Numbered from the stretch's first letter, positions 35,551 through 47,790 are shown. The stretch is 64,000 nucleotides of DNA from Siderastrea radians (GCA_964017195.1 OZ024900.1:32876641-32940640), one strand, 5' to 3'. The notes: a model not told the origin generated them from the letters alone. Numbers and translations: made by a program.

Positions 35551-37863
35551 GCCAAAAAATATACATATATATGTATACCACCGTTCAGAAAACGTCTTCA
35601 TTTGAGGCCTTTTGTCCGCAGTCTGCAAAAGCAAACGACACGAGAAAGATATTGAACGATAACTTAGTTTCGTCCCGAATATGCCTATTTATAGTTTAGA
35701 CTTTTTTAAAGCCTCCTTCCGTTTTTCGCTAGCCGTTAAGTTCTAAGGGGAAAAAATATAGACTTTTTATTCATTATAGAGGGGAGTAAAGAAATTCCGG
35801 AAAGTTGATTTTATTTTGCAATAATTTCAGTTTTCAAGAACTGCGCCGAACCTTACCAGATGGTAAACAGATCAGTGGAGTGTACAAAATCGATCCTGAT
35901 GGTTTGGGTGAATTTGAAGTGTTTTGTGATCAGAAAACAGCCAGTGGAGGTTGGACGGTGTTTCAGAAGAGACAGGACGGCTCTGTAGATTTCTTCCGCG
36001 CTTGGGATGATTACAAACGGGGCTTCGGCAATCTGAACGGCGAGTTTTGGCTTGGTCTAGACAAGATTAACCGTCTGAGTGTTAGCGGCAGTTACAAGCT
36101 TCGTGTCGACTTGGAATACCTTCATGGCAACACTGCTATTGCAGAGTACAGTTTGTTTGCTGTGACAAGCGAAAGAACGAAATACCGGCTGAGTTTGGGA
36201 AGTTATTCAGGTACGCTTATACCTCTTTTAGAGGAGTGCTTCCTAAAGATGATGTTTATTTCTGAATGAAGTCGGCGACTAGGAAATACGGTACTTTTCT
36301 TTTCTCAAAGGAACTGTAAAGTAGATCAGTTGATCAGGAAGGAGTATTAAAAAACCCAAAATATGAAGTTGAAAAATAGAATCATGTCGTCTAAGTTCAT
36401 TTCCCTTAGTAGGACAAGCGAATGAGAGAGAGAGAGTAAAACGGCTTATGGCTCTATGAAAACAGAAACTGATATACAAGTATATTGTCTACGAGATTTA
36501 AAAAAAAAAGGGTAGATAAAGTGTTTCGGTGAGGATTTCTACTAGCTTGTTTAATTCAAGAGAAACTAATTCACACCTTATGATTTTTTTCAGGCACTGC
36601 TGGGGATTCTCTTGGTGGTCATCGTGGTATGGCATTTTCCACCAAGGATCGTGATAATGACAAGCACTCTGGCGACTGTGCCTCCTATTATAAAGGCCCA
36701 TGGTGGTACAACAAGTGCTACAGTTTCAACCTGAATGGTTTGTACCTTCACGGCTAGAGCCACGGTCAAGGAATGGAATGGGAACAGTGGAAAGATAATT
36801 ACTCTGTGAAGAGATCTGAGATGAAGATACGCCCGAAGGGCTTTTAAGTTTCTATGACGCGTACCTCATAACATATTTAAGCGAAACATTTACTTGAGGG
36901 GATTAAAAGCCTTAAAGTGTAATGGCGCTCATGATTTAGAATGCAATTTTTTAACAGATAACATTCGTAATCTCACTCAAAAACAAAGTTTAAGGTTCCT
37001 GCCAACAACAGTTAACTGCTCACGTCTGACACTTTTGGCGATATTCTAATTTGTTACTAGATGTAAACACAAGAGGGACTTTTTTGGAGAAGAAACAAGA
37101 AATTTTGAAAACAAGAAATTTGTTTCATTTCGCAGGTAGAAAGGTGTGCTCTCGTTGACTCAATTACCCTCCACAAACCTTTCATTTCAGTTTTACCATG
37201 CAGTGAGAATACAACATTATCTTCTCGGCTGCCTTGTTAAAACGAGTTTCAAGAAAACGATTGTAGTGTCAATAAAAAGCCTTAAAATTTCTTAGTCAGT
37301 TCAACTGTTCTGTACTGAGAGGGATGCTTAATAAAAGTCTTAGCTCATGGAATTTTGTGTTGATTTCCTCTGTGTCTGTATGCCCTTTTTTAACTCTTTC
37401 TTTCACACAGAAAACACGAAGTCAAAATGTGGTTCCACCTTTTGGACTTGTGGATGAAATCTTAAAGAATTGCTCAGTGATGTTGTTTTACGTTTTAGGT
37501 TTTTTTTTTTCAAAAACAAAACTCCTGAGTCAATATGTGGTGCTCACTTTTGAATTTGTGCATGAAATCGTTGAGCGTGAGCACTCAAATAAAAGTTGAA
37601 CAGTTTTTGCTGTAACCAGACGAGTTAGTTCTAGCTTTTGAGTCTGTGAATGTAATCCTGAAGAGTGATTACTCGTGAAAGCTACTGAGCAGTACTTTTC
37701 TTATTTTATTATGATGCATCAGGTGGTTCGCGATGACGGAAATAAAGTTTTAGTGGCCCAGCATTAAGTCAGGTTTAGTTGTTCCAATACTTAAACATGA
37801 AAATCTGAATCCTTTCCCCGACATACATTTGAATGTCTGTCGTGTCATATGCACTTTAAACGA

Positions 37864-38342
37864 AACCAAACAGGCTGTTTTTGCGGAAAAAGTTTGTGAC
37901 ATAATTTTAATTAAGAAACTGCCAGGAGTTCCTTCTCGACCTGGTGCACATGCTGAGTACACACTAAACGCGAGCTGAAATTTGTTGATTCGTAAATCGT
38001 TCTTTTAGTCCTCTCAGTATATTTTCCCTTGCGATTTGGCTTCTTGGAGAATGATGAGAATACCGGTTTAATTTATCTAGCCATCATTTGTTTCGTTCCA
38101 GTTTTAAAACGGTCAAAAACGCGGCGTCTGTGCCAGAAAATTAAGACAGGAAAACACTGCACATGACCTCAAAGCCAAGAACCGTCGTGAGTCAGCCGAA
38201 AAAGCCTTCGGTCACAGAGGCCTATAATTTATTAGTAAATGTTCGCGATAAAGAATTTCGGTATGTTGGCTGTACAGGGACCGCGCGAGGGGTGGGCTGA
38301 GGGGGCTTTAGCCCCCCCCCTCCACTTTTTGGTGCCATTAAA

Positions 38343-38379
<37 letters not shown>

Positions 38380-40475
38380 GAAAAAGTTGGAAAATTCACT
38401 AGTCATTAATTGGTTCCAGGGTAAACCAGTACTTGGTTTTTCCCACTGTACTTAGATCTTATATTCATATTATTTGACTTCGGATTATAGTTGAAACTCA
38501 CGTGCACTTTAGGGAACTCTATCTTGAAGAGTTTGAACCTGTTCAGATTTTAATTACATGTACAATCGACGGAAGTGGAAACTCTAGCTGTCGTTTGGCG
38601 TCTAACTCTTGTGAACTCTCATCGGCTCTCCAACTGACCGGCCCGTGCATTACGAACTCTAGTCTGTCTCCAGGTAGGGTTGTCGGCACCAGAGTGCTTT
38701 GAAACATCAGGCTGACTTCTTCAAACCTTTCAATGCATGTTAACTTTGCAACTAGGATAGCTGCTGGAAGATTTTTTTCACTCCTAAGGCATTCAGCAGT
38801 CAGGACATACCAACAAACTGAGTTTGAGATTTTGCGTAGAGATGAAAGAACAGGCTCAGGCGTATTATTTTGGGACTCTGCTGCCTATTCCTATTCTGAA
38901 TATCCAGAATAACGACTCCCTAAAAGAATGCAATTTTTCCTATTCTGAGTAAATCAAAACATTCCGACCGTATTTCGTTCAATTTGTTATCATGAGTATA
39001 TTTCTGCGCGAAAGGGATAACATCCCTACTTAAGTTAATCACTGGTAGGTCGAAGAGTTTGATACCCTTAGTATAGCTGTCAGATCCGTTACTTATTGGT
39101 CAACTTTCAACACACGTTCTTGGTCGCCTTAGATGCATTCTTAGTCAACAGAGAAGACAAAAAATTCGCTTGAGGTTGTAACCCCCACCCCCCCGCCCCT
39201 ACTTCACAGTTGAGCGATCGGGTTAGCCCCGCCCCCCACTTCAAAATAGGCCGCGCGGTCCCTGCTGTATTCTTTATTCGTACGTGTATAATTTGCATAA
39301 GTATATTTCACGTGTGGAATAGTTCTTCTCAAGCGAAGATATATATTCAGCGATTTTCAAAGGGCAGTCTATTTTTTCGTAGTATCACGGGGGAAGTAGT
39401 AAATTGTTTATATTTTCCAATAATTTCAGTTTACAAGAACTGCGCCGAAGTCTACAAGAGTGGCAGCAATATCAGTGGAGTGTACAGAATCGATCCTGAT
39501 GGTTCGGGTGAATTTGAAGTGTTCTGTGATCAGAAAACAGCCGGTGGAGGGTGGACGGTGTTCCAGAAGAGAATGGACGGCTCTGTAGATTTCTTCCGCA
39601 CTTGGGTTGACTACAAACGGGGCTTTGGTAACCTGACAGACCAATTTTCGCTCGGTTTAGACAAAATACACCGCCTGACTGTAAGCAGCCGTAACAAGCT
39701 TCGCGTAAGCTTCGCGTCGACTTGGTGGACCCTCGTGATAGAACAGCATTTGCAGAGTACCGCTCATTAATTTGCTGTGGCAAAGGAAGCGGCGAAATAC
39801 CAGCTGAGTTTGGGAAGCCTTTCAGGTATACTTGGCTTATCCCTGCTATAAATGTAAGAATTTTCCACGTCGTCCAGATTGATTGCTTCTATCATTGCCG
39901 TCTTGCACTCTTTTTCCTTATTCGACCTTCGCCCGTCCTTCGTTGCTTTTCACCCTGATCTAATTATCTCAGTGAAACGGGGCAAAGTTTCAATCTTAAA
40001 AGAGCTGTAATGCAGTCCAGTTGTAGCAGTTGTATGATTATGGAACAAATAAAAACTGAGACATCAAAATTGACTAATTTCATTTCTGAGCTCGCTTGAA
40101 TAGTTTAACGTTATTACGAAACCTTAAATTCCTCGAGTGCCTTATATAGTTAAAATTTCAAGATTGTTTTGTAGTTCACGCCGTTGTTTTGATGCTTTTT
40201 TTTTTTCAGGAACTGCTGGAGATTCTCTTGGTTATTATCGTGGTATGGCATTAACCACCAAGGATCGTGATAATGACAAGTGGTCTCGCAACTGTGTTTC
40301 CTTTTTTAAAGGCGCTTGGTGGTACAAATATTGCTACTCCTCCAACCTGAATGGTTTGTACCTCCTCGGCAAAAGCGATAAACTAGATCAAGGAATGGTG
40401 TGGCAACGCTGGGTATATCATGCTGGCGTGCCTCTGTCGAGGTCCGAGATAAAAATTCGCCCAAAAAATTTTTAG
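37864..40475 (+). pseudogene. FReD gene 2: pseudogene lacking most of exon 1
   Basis: Only the tail of exon 1 is left (37864-37891: GGCTGTT..GCGGAAAA). Exon 2 is 39430-39825 ([12 protein letters not shown] onward) and exon 3 is 40210-40475 ([12 protein letters not shown] to RPKNF, open to its TAG). In exon 2 an 11-bp direct duplication (AAGCTTCGCGT, near 39697-39718) shifts the frame. A further 4-bp gain returns the downstream phase, but the shifted frame first hits TAA at 39768-39770. There is no signal peptide, so even a spliced product could not be secreted unless exon 1 came from gene 1. Intron 1 contains the element 38275-39264. Closest relative by flanks is gene 4. Confidence 0.82.
38275..39264. 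mobile_element. 1.0-kb inverted-repeat element with CTGTA target duplication
   Basis: CAGGGACCGCGCG at the left and CCGCGCGGTCCCTG at the right, flanked by CTGTA on both sides. The matching spot in gene 4 (about 48675) reads straight through, which gives an empty-site comparison. Contains an (AAT)n tract (38342-38376). Confidence 0.8.
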
Positions 40476-40935
40476 AATTCCAGGCTGTGCCGTGTACTCC
40501 ATGATGTGAAAGCTGTTTCTGGAGGGTTTATTCATAGAAATGTGTAGAAGTCTGGTAGCTTTACCTTTCAGTAACTGAAAAAAAAAGAACTGAAAAAACC
40601 GCTCTTTTAACACATGCATGACTTCCACAACTGTAGTAACAAGACTCTGGCCACGAACAAAAACGCCTTTCTAGTCAATTTTCCACTTTTATATTGCTGA
40701 TTTGTAAGAGAGACGCTTGAATTATAATTAAAGTCTTAGATCCATGAATTTTTTGTGTTGTTTTCTGCTGTACTTATATCCCCTATTTCAACCCTCTCTT
40801 TCATAAAACAAAACCCGAAGTCAAACTTTTTTTCTGAAAAAATCCGCCTTACAAAGAGCCATCCAAATAAAAGCAGCTAAGAGGTTAATTTACCGTCACT
40901 GGTGCTGCATGTTTGTTATGCTGCGTGTGTCCATT

Positions 40936-41039
40936 TAGCCTGCGTGCAGACGTCTCCAATTTCCTTTGCTCCACACTGAAAAGGGTCGGCTCTTTTCCGC
41001 GTGGAGCAAAGGAAATAGAAGACGTCTGCACGCAGGCTA
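40936..41039. mobile_element. 104-bp foldback MITE, TAGCCTGCG family
   Basis: TAGCCTGCGTGCAGACGTCT and its inverse at the right end, with GTGTCCATT duplicated on both sides (40927-40935, 41040-41048). A paralogous copy in the same context is at 50627-50729. Confidence 0.88.
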
Positions 41040-41048
41040 GTGTCCATT

Positions 41049-42797
41049 CAAATGAAAGCTACTCACGACAGAGCAGTACTTTTTTGTGGCCTGATTGTTA
41101 TGCTGTACTCGAAAGTTCTCACTTTTGAGCCTGTGGATGAAATCCTGAAGTGTGACCGTTCAAATGAAAGCTGATGAGCTGTACTTTCCTGTGGTGTTGT
41201 TTTTTCTGCAGCACAGGGTGGTTCTAACTTTCTGAGTCTGTGGGTGAAAAGACAGTAGGGCGAAAAGAAACATCTCAGAAAGAGTAGGGCGCTCTCAATT
41301 CGAACCAAACAGTGAAATAAAATAAAATGAAAATAAGGAAATTTAAAAATAGAGGGCAAAATTTTCTGTATTCCACAGTTTTTAGTTACTTCACATGAAT
41401 GAAATACACACAAAAAACAAAATACTAATTAATTTATGTCACCAGTGTGCATGTGTAAAAGCTAAAAAGAAAAAATGTAATAGCCTTGTGTTATAAGGGA
41501 AATTCCTGAAAAATAGGTCAACGTAGACTAACGTACATCTTGCATTAGTTGCCTTACATATAATTCCTGACCTTGACTGGAGCTGGAGAGGCATAATCCA
41601 TGAAATTAACTGATTAAAGTAGAGTTTCACAGTCTTTTTATCTCTGTACTTTAACGCGAACGCTGGGACCTTGCAAACGCCTGGTCAATTGCAAAATGCT
41701 GTCGACAAGGATATCATTTACACATTCAACTTGTTTCCGCCATTTTGAGCACAGACAAAGCAAAAATCACAATAAGTGATGGGATTGAATTCTCAGAGAA
41801 CGCACTGATCACAAAACATTGGAAACATCCGTTTTTAGAAAGAGACACTAAAACAACCCACAGCAGGTGTGTGCGGAGTCTTTTGAACGTTGCAGCTCTT
41901 CTGGTCTATACTAGTGAAGTCAGAATATTAATATGATTAGACGAAAGCCAATTTATAAATACTCCAGCCTTTGACTACGTCACCCGGCAATCAGCGCGAG
42001 TCGACTCTTCGGCCTTCGGAAAAGAAGATTGCTCTGACAGTTTGGCTCTCTTTTAGACCCTTTTTCTAACTTTATCGATCTAGTTATGGTTGAAGCCAAG
42101 AATGAAAACCTATGAGGTGTTCTGTCCTAACGAGGAAAGATTCAAACCGTTTATTATAGTCTGATTTATACTGAGAAAGTGATGTCGATTTTGGCGAAGA
42201 AATTGCGGATTGTCAGTGTTGAAAAATGTGCACTGAAATGACCTCAAGTGCAGAGCTACAGGCTGCCGGGTGTGTCGTGGGCGGCAGCAAGGAAGACCGA
42301 TCCAGAATAGGACAAGATGGAAGACTCTGGTTTCTGACTTATACTCCGCTAGGAGGTAAGAAGTTTGAAGAGAAATGAAGTTTGTAATTTTCCATCGAAT
42401 CAACCTGCGCGGGATTAACCGCGAAACTTTACACTTAAGATTTTAACAGTTGCATTTAATATCGTGTCGATTCTATATCGAGTAGTTTTCCAGAAACCTT
42501 GAGTGATCTTAAAGTTCTTAAGTGATATAAAATTTAAGATAATTATTGTTTGGCGTAATTATGTACATTTTAACTAGTTTTTTATGCTTCTTCATGCATG
42601 GCAGGCAGATGCGGTGATGACTGAGAGAAGTAGTTTGATCCGTTAGATTCCGGTAATAACAGCATAAGAATATTTCTTGTTTTTTCAGTCACTCCGTTAT
42701 GTTTAAATAATAACTAACTTTTTAAAGAAGAATACTGCATACAGTCTGTTCTACTCTTAAAAGCGCTATAGTGACTCATCATGAATATCACGGAAGT
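41049..42797. other. intergenic between FReD genes 2 and 3
   Basis: Starts with degenerate copies of a roughly 100-bp unit (GTTCTAACTTTTGAGCCTGT...AATGAAAGCTACTGAGC) that is expanded behind gene 4. The rest shows no exon that I recognise. Confidence 0.5.
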
Positions 42798-42900
42798 CAG
42801 CTAGTCACGCTCCATGAAATGTGGAGATGCGTGATTGGTGAAAGCATTACTAGCTCCTAAAATAGCGTTTGGGGACGAGAAAAATCTCGTTGCCGGCAAA
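42798..42900 (+). promoter_or_regulatory. conserved proximal promoter of FReD gene 3
   Basis: GCTAGTCACGCTCCATG, inverted CCAAT box GATTGGT (42833-42839) 158 bp before the ATG, CCTAAAATAGC, then a GACGAGAAAAATCTCGT hairpin. Position and order match genes 1 and 4. Confidence 0.6.
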
Positions 42901-42996
42901 ACTTAGACAAATAAATTTTTTTGAGTGATTAGATATCATTCACCCTCTGAAGTGCTTGATCGGCTAATTTTTAGCGAACGTTTCAAACTTCCGCAC

Positions 42997-45112
42997 ATGA
43001 TGAAATATTTCTTTGAAGCTATTCTGTTCGCAGTTTTCGCAGCGGCACTTGGAAACTCATCGGTTAAACCCACAGAGGGTAACAACAATGGGAAGAAGAC
43101 TCACTGTAACAATGTGAACTATAACTACTACGCCGGACCAAACACCAAAAGAATCGAACAACAACTGGCCGAAATGAAACAAGAAATCAGGGCACTGAAA
43201 GAAAACCAGTCTGGCTGTTCGGTTAACAGTGGTCTGTTCTCTAATGTAAAACAGCAGTTGGCCGAAATAAAACAAGAAATTAAAGCATTGAAAGTGAACC
43301 AGACGGCCGGCTGTTCGGGTTTAAATAATCTGTCTTCTCACTTAAAACAACAGCTGGCAGAAATAAAACAAGAAATAAGGTCGCTGAAAAGAAACCAATC
43401 CGGCTGTTCAGGCGGAAAAGGTTTGTAACACTTAACTTATTATATGACCGAACTGGTCCGCGCTGAAAAGGAGCTTTCTGATCGGTTCCCTGAGCGTTTC
43501 GAGTTTTCCTATACGAACCGCTAAGATAGACCGCTCACAAAAAGATCTCACTAAGTCGTGCTTTGGAAACATTTTAGAAGAGAGGACAGTTTTGTATGAA
43601 GTCGAAACCTTGTTCTTGCTTTCTTGCCTATTATTTCGGCAAAAACCTCTGCGAAAATGACATTCAGTGAAAATCGTTTGTTTCCTTCTTTCGTCTTTCT
43701 GGTGCGTGCTCACTAATAGAAATACGCTTTGCTGTTCGCAAATTTGTAAAGAGCCATAATAATATATAAATCCTTTATTCAGTGAACTAACTTGTTCGCC
43801 TTCGGCTCGGCTCATAAACTTCCAAGAAAAGAAACTCGACCAATATCTTCTCAATACGGGCCTCACGCGAGTTCAATAACAAATACATCGTTCTATAAAA
43901 AAAACATGATTTGCAGTGCATTGTCATTTTTCTTCATAAGAGTGGGCGGCTGTATACTTGTGCACAGATTAAAAATTAGGCCGTTTCCGCCTTAAAATAA
44001 AGAAAGCGAAACACTGACCTAAAAGTTTAACTGTTTAGAATCGTCGTTTTTTCGTTGCCAAGAATTGATTATGTTGTTCAATGATTTTAGTTTACAAGAA
44101 CTGTGCCGAAGTTTACAAGTCTGGTAACAAGTTCAGTGGAGTGTACAAAATTGATCCTGATGGTTTGGGTGAATTTGAAGTGTTTTGTGATCAGAAAACA
44201 GCCGGTGGAGGTTGGACGGTGTTTCAGAAGAGAATGAACGGCTCTGTAGATTTCTACCGAGGGTGGGATAACTACAAACGGGGCTTCGGCAATCTCAACG
44301 GCGAGTATTGGCTTGGTCTAGACAAAATTCACCACCTGAATGTTAGCGCCAGTTACAAGCTTCGCGTCGACTTGGAAGACTTCGATGGCAACACAGCTTT
44401 TGCAGAGTACAGTTCATTTGCTGTGACAAGCGAGGGAGCGAAATACAAGCTGAGTTTGGGAAGTTATTCAGGTAAGCTTATACCTCTTTGAGAGGAGTGC
44501 TTCCTGAAGATGTTGTTTATTTCTGAATGAAGTCGGCGACTGGGAAATACGGTACTTTTCTTTTCTCAAAGGAAATGTAAAGAAGACCAGTTGATCATGA
44601 AAGATTATTAAAAAGCTAAAAAATGAAGTTCTAAAATATAAACAAAATTGTTTAAGTTGATTTCGCTAAGTGAGACAAACGAATGAGGGAAAAAATAAAA
44701 TTTTATGGCTCTGTAAAAACAGAAACTGATATACAAGTATATTGTGTACAAGATAAAATAACTGGTATAAAAAATGTTACGGGTAAAGATTTCCGTTTGT
44801 TTAATTCAAGAGACAGTGAGGAGAATTAATTCACACATTATTTTTTTTATAGGCACAGCTGGAGATTCTCTGGGTTATCATCGTGGTATGGCATTTAGCA
44901 CCAAGGATCGTGATAATGACAAGCACCCTGATGTCAACTGTGCCTCGCATTGGAAAGGCGCCTGGTGGTACAACAATTGCTACCATTCCAACCTGAATGG
45001 TTTGTACCTCCAAGGCAAGATCAGTGGTGAAGGAATGGCGTGGTACCACTGGAAAAATAAAATATTCTCTGTGAAGCGGTCTGAGATGAAGATACGCCCG
45101 AAGGACTTTTAA
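42997..45112 (+). CDS. FReD gene 3: intact secreted coiled-coil/fibrinogen-domain lectin-like protein
   Basis: Exons 42997-43420, 44091-44471 and 44853-45112 join in phase (G|TT, then G|GC) into 354 residues. The start is the ATGATG that opens a signal peptide ([18 protein letters not shown]). Residues 53-140 hold three blocks of the form QQLAE(M/I)KQEI(R/K)xLK, each ended by NQ(S/T) and a Cys (N70, N101, N133), so a glycosylated, disulfide-linked coiled coil is likely. Residues 142-354 form a complete fibrinogen C-terminal domain: C146 and C174, [18 protein letters not shown], the calcium-site DRDND (287-291), C298 and C311, NLNGLY. Such ficolin/tenascin/techylectin-type proteins bind carbohydrate or acetylated ligands outside the cell in innate recognition; the ligand here is unknown. 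A secreted agglutinin role is inferred from architecture only. Confidence 0.9.
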
Positions 45113-45590
45113 GAGTTCCGTCACGCGCACTTCATAACATATTTAAGCGAAACATTTACTCGAGGGGTTTAAAAGCCTTAAAGTGTAAGGGCGCTAATGA
45201 TTTGGGACCATTCAGTTTGCAATGCTTTGATTTTTTAACCAGATAATATTAATAATCTCACTCACAAACAAAGTTCAAGGTTCACGCCAACAACAGTTAA
45301 CTGCCCACCTAACTTTTGGCGATATTCTAATTTGTTACTGGATGTAAACACAAGAGGGACTTTTTTGGGGAAGAAAACGATAAATTTTGAAAACAAGAAA
45401 TTTGTTTCATTTCGCAGTTAAAAAGGTGGGCTCTCGTTGACCCAAATACCCTCCCGGAAAAGCTGTCATTTCAGTTTTATCTCCTCAGCTGCCTTATTAA
45501 AACATGTTTCAAGAAAACGATTGTAGTGTCCATATAAAAAGCTTTTCTCAGTCGATAATCCAGTTCAGCTGTTCTGTACGAGGGATGCTT

Positions 45591-45596
45591 AATAAA
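45591..45596 (+). terminator. candidate poly(A) signal of FReD gene 3
   Basis: AATAAA about 480 nt after the stop. An equivalent TTAATAAAAGTC follows gene 1 (37329) and lies at 47118, in duplicated 3' flanks. Confidence 0.4.
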
Positions 45597-46064
45597 AGTC
45601 TACTTTCATGGAATTTCGTGTTGTTTGCCTCTGTGTCTTTATACCTCCTTTTAAACTCTTTCATTCACACAGAAAACCTGAAGTGAAAATGGGGTTCCAC
45701 CTTTTGGACTTGTGGATAAAATCTTGAAGAATTGCTGATGTTGTTTTATGTTTTAAGTTTTTTTCTTTTTTTCTTTTTTCAAAAACAAAACTCCTGAGTC
45801 AATATGGTGTGCTCTCTTTTGAGTTTGTGTATGAAATCTTTGAGAGTGAGTACTCAAATAAAAGATGAACTGTTTTTCTTGTAACCATGCAGACGAGTTA
45901 GGTCTGTGGATGTAATCCTGAAGAGTGATTATTCGTGAAAGCTACTGAGCAGTACTTTCCTTATATTCTATTATGATGCACCAGGTGGTTCGCGATGACG
46001 GAAATAAAGTTTTAGTGGCCCAGCATTAAGTCAGGTTTAGCTCAGTGTTTCAATACTTTTAAGT

Positions 46065-46174
46065 ACATTCAAATGTAGTGGTGTGTTAAATGACGGGGAA
46101 AGGATTCATTTCATGTTTTTAAACATGAAATGAATCCTTTCCCCGTCATTTAACACACCACTACATTTGAATGT
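46065..46174. repeat. perfect 110-bp palindrome (54-bp arms, 2-nt spacer)
   Basis: ACATTCAAATGTAGTGGTGT... reads back exactly on the other strand. One arm is the ordinary duplicated cluster sequence (compare 47560-47605), so the other is an inverted copy of it. Confidence 0.95.
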
Positions 46175-46202
46175 CTGTCGTGTCATATGCACTGCAGTGA
46201 AA

Positions 46203-46232
46203 CGAAACCAAACAGGCTGTTCTTGCGGAAAA
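46203..46232 (+). pseudogene. relic of a FReD exon 1 tail
   Basis: ACCAAACAGGCTGTTCTTGCGGAAAAG followed by GTTTGTAAC matches the exon 1 end and donor of gene 3 (GGCTGTTCAGGCGGAAAAG). The rest of the exon and the FReD exons are absent. It has the same left break as the gene 2 relic at 37864. Confidence 0.65.
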
Positions 46233-47689
46233 GGTTTGTAACATAATTTTAATTAATAAACTGTCAAGAGTTCCTTCTCGGCTTGGTGCACATACTGAGT
46301 ACACACTAAACGCGAGCTGAAATTTTTTCATTCGTAAATCGTTCTTGTAGTCCTCTCAGTATATTTTCTTTTGCGATTTGGCTTCTTGGAGATGAAAATA
46401 CAATATTATCTTCTTGAATATTAAAACAGGTTTTAAGAAAATGGTTGTAGTGTCAATAAAAAAGCCTTTCACAGTCGATTGTAGAGTTCAACTGTTCTCT
46501 TCTGATCATGGAATTTTGTGTGCTTTATTCGTCTGTTTTAGTATGCCATTTTCTTAACTCTTTTATTTTTTTCACACAGAAAACCCGAAGTCAAACTGTG
46601 GTTCTACGTTATCAATTCGCCGATGAAATCGTAAAGAATTGCTGGTGTTGTTTTACGTTAGAAAAAAAAAACTCCTGAGTCAAAATGTGGCGATCGTGTT
46701 TGAGTATGTGGATGAAATGTTTGAGAGTGATCACGCACTAAAATTTGAGCTGTTCCTCATGTAACTAGACGCTCTTATAACGCCGACCAATTTGATTTTA
46801 ACTTTTGAGTCTGTGAATGAAATCATAGGTTTGCTCGTCAATAGCAATTCACTGCTCAAGTGCACTTTTGAGGAACTCTACGTTGTGACCACATGTTAAC
46901 TGACTTGTTATTAAATTGTCCTCAGAACAATTTAAGCCGAAGGAGAAGTCGAAGATTGGTGTGAAACTTAAAACACAAAATTTCGTTCATTTTGCAAATA
47001 GTAAGGTGTTCTCTCATTAACTCAAATTAACCACTATTACTGGTGTAGGGCGCCATGTTATCTGCTGGGTTATTACAATTGTTGCTCAGTTCAACTGTTC
47101 TGCAAGAGGGATGCTTAATAAAAGTCTTAGCTCATGGAATTTTGTGTTGTTTGCCTCTGTGTCTGTATGGCCTTTTTTAAATACTTGTTTCACACAGAAA
47201 ACCCGAAGTCAAAATCTTGTTCCACCTTTTGGATTTTTGGATGAAATCTTAAAGGATTGCTGATGTTGTTTTGCGGGTTTTTTTTTTTTTTTTTGCGAAA
47301 AGAAAACTCCTGAGTCAATGTTGGTGGTTTTAAGTTGAGCGTGTCAGTACTCAAATAAAAGCTGAAGTGTTTTTCCTTGTAAGCAGACGAGTTAGCTTTT
47401 GAGTCTGTGAATGTAATCCTGAAGCGTGTTTATTCGTGAAAGCTATTAAACAGTACTTTCCTTATTTTATTATGATGTAGCAGGTTGTTCGCGATGACGG
47501 AAATGAAGTTTTAGTGACCCAGCATTAAGTCAGGTTTGGTTGTTCCAATACTTGAACATGAAATCAATCCTTTGCCCGTCATTTAATACACTACTACATT
47601 TGAATATCTGATTTCGTATTCAGCAGAGAACTGTATACAAATACTTGTTTTATGAAGTCGCCATGAATATCCGATGACCAGAAGCCAGC
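46233..47689. other. duplicated FReD intron and 3' flank fragments
   Basis: Pieces of intron 1 sequence (to about 46390) and repeated 3' flank (for example TTAATAAAAGTCTTAGCTCA near 47118, also at 37329) in tandem. No open gene. Confidence 0.6.
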
Positions 47690-47790
47690 GGCTAGTCAAG
47701 TTCCGTGAAATGTAGAGGTAATTGATTGGTGATAAAACTGCTCCTTCTAAAACAAATTATAGAGACGAGAAAAATCCTGTCTCCAACTAA
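47690..47790 (+). promoter_or_regulatory. conserved proximal promoter of FReD gene 4
   Basis: GCTAGTCAAGTTCCGTG, inverted CCAAT box GATTGGT (47724-47730) 167 bp before the ATG, TCTAAAACAAA, and a GAGACGAG...CTGTCTC hairpin, as in genes 1 and 3. Confidence 0.6.

Larger units (their letters stand above)
32893..36847 (+). pseudogene. FReD gene 1: fibrinogen-related-domain secreted protein, pseudogene
   Basis: Three exons colinear with intact gene 3: 32893-33126 (signal peptide MMKYSFGAILLAVF, one coiled-coil block), 35831-36210 (N-terminal FReD half) and 36594-36847 (C-terminal half with DRDND). Lesions: a 1-bp deletion at the end of the signal peptide brings a stop at CCAAGAAACTGA. A second 1-bp deletion sits near the start of exon 2 (exon 380 nt against 381). 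An in-frame TAG lies at 36755-36757 in exon 3. Exon 1 has one coiled-coil block where gene 3 has three. Intron 1 holds a long tandem repeat and a 1.6-kb palindrome. The later FReD frame is otherwise open, so the decay is probably recent. The call assumes the assembly is right at these bases. Confidence 0.85.
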
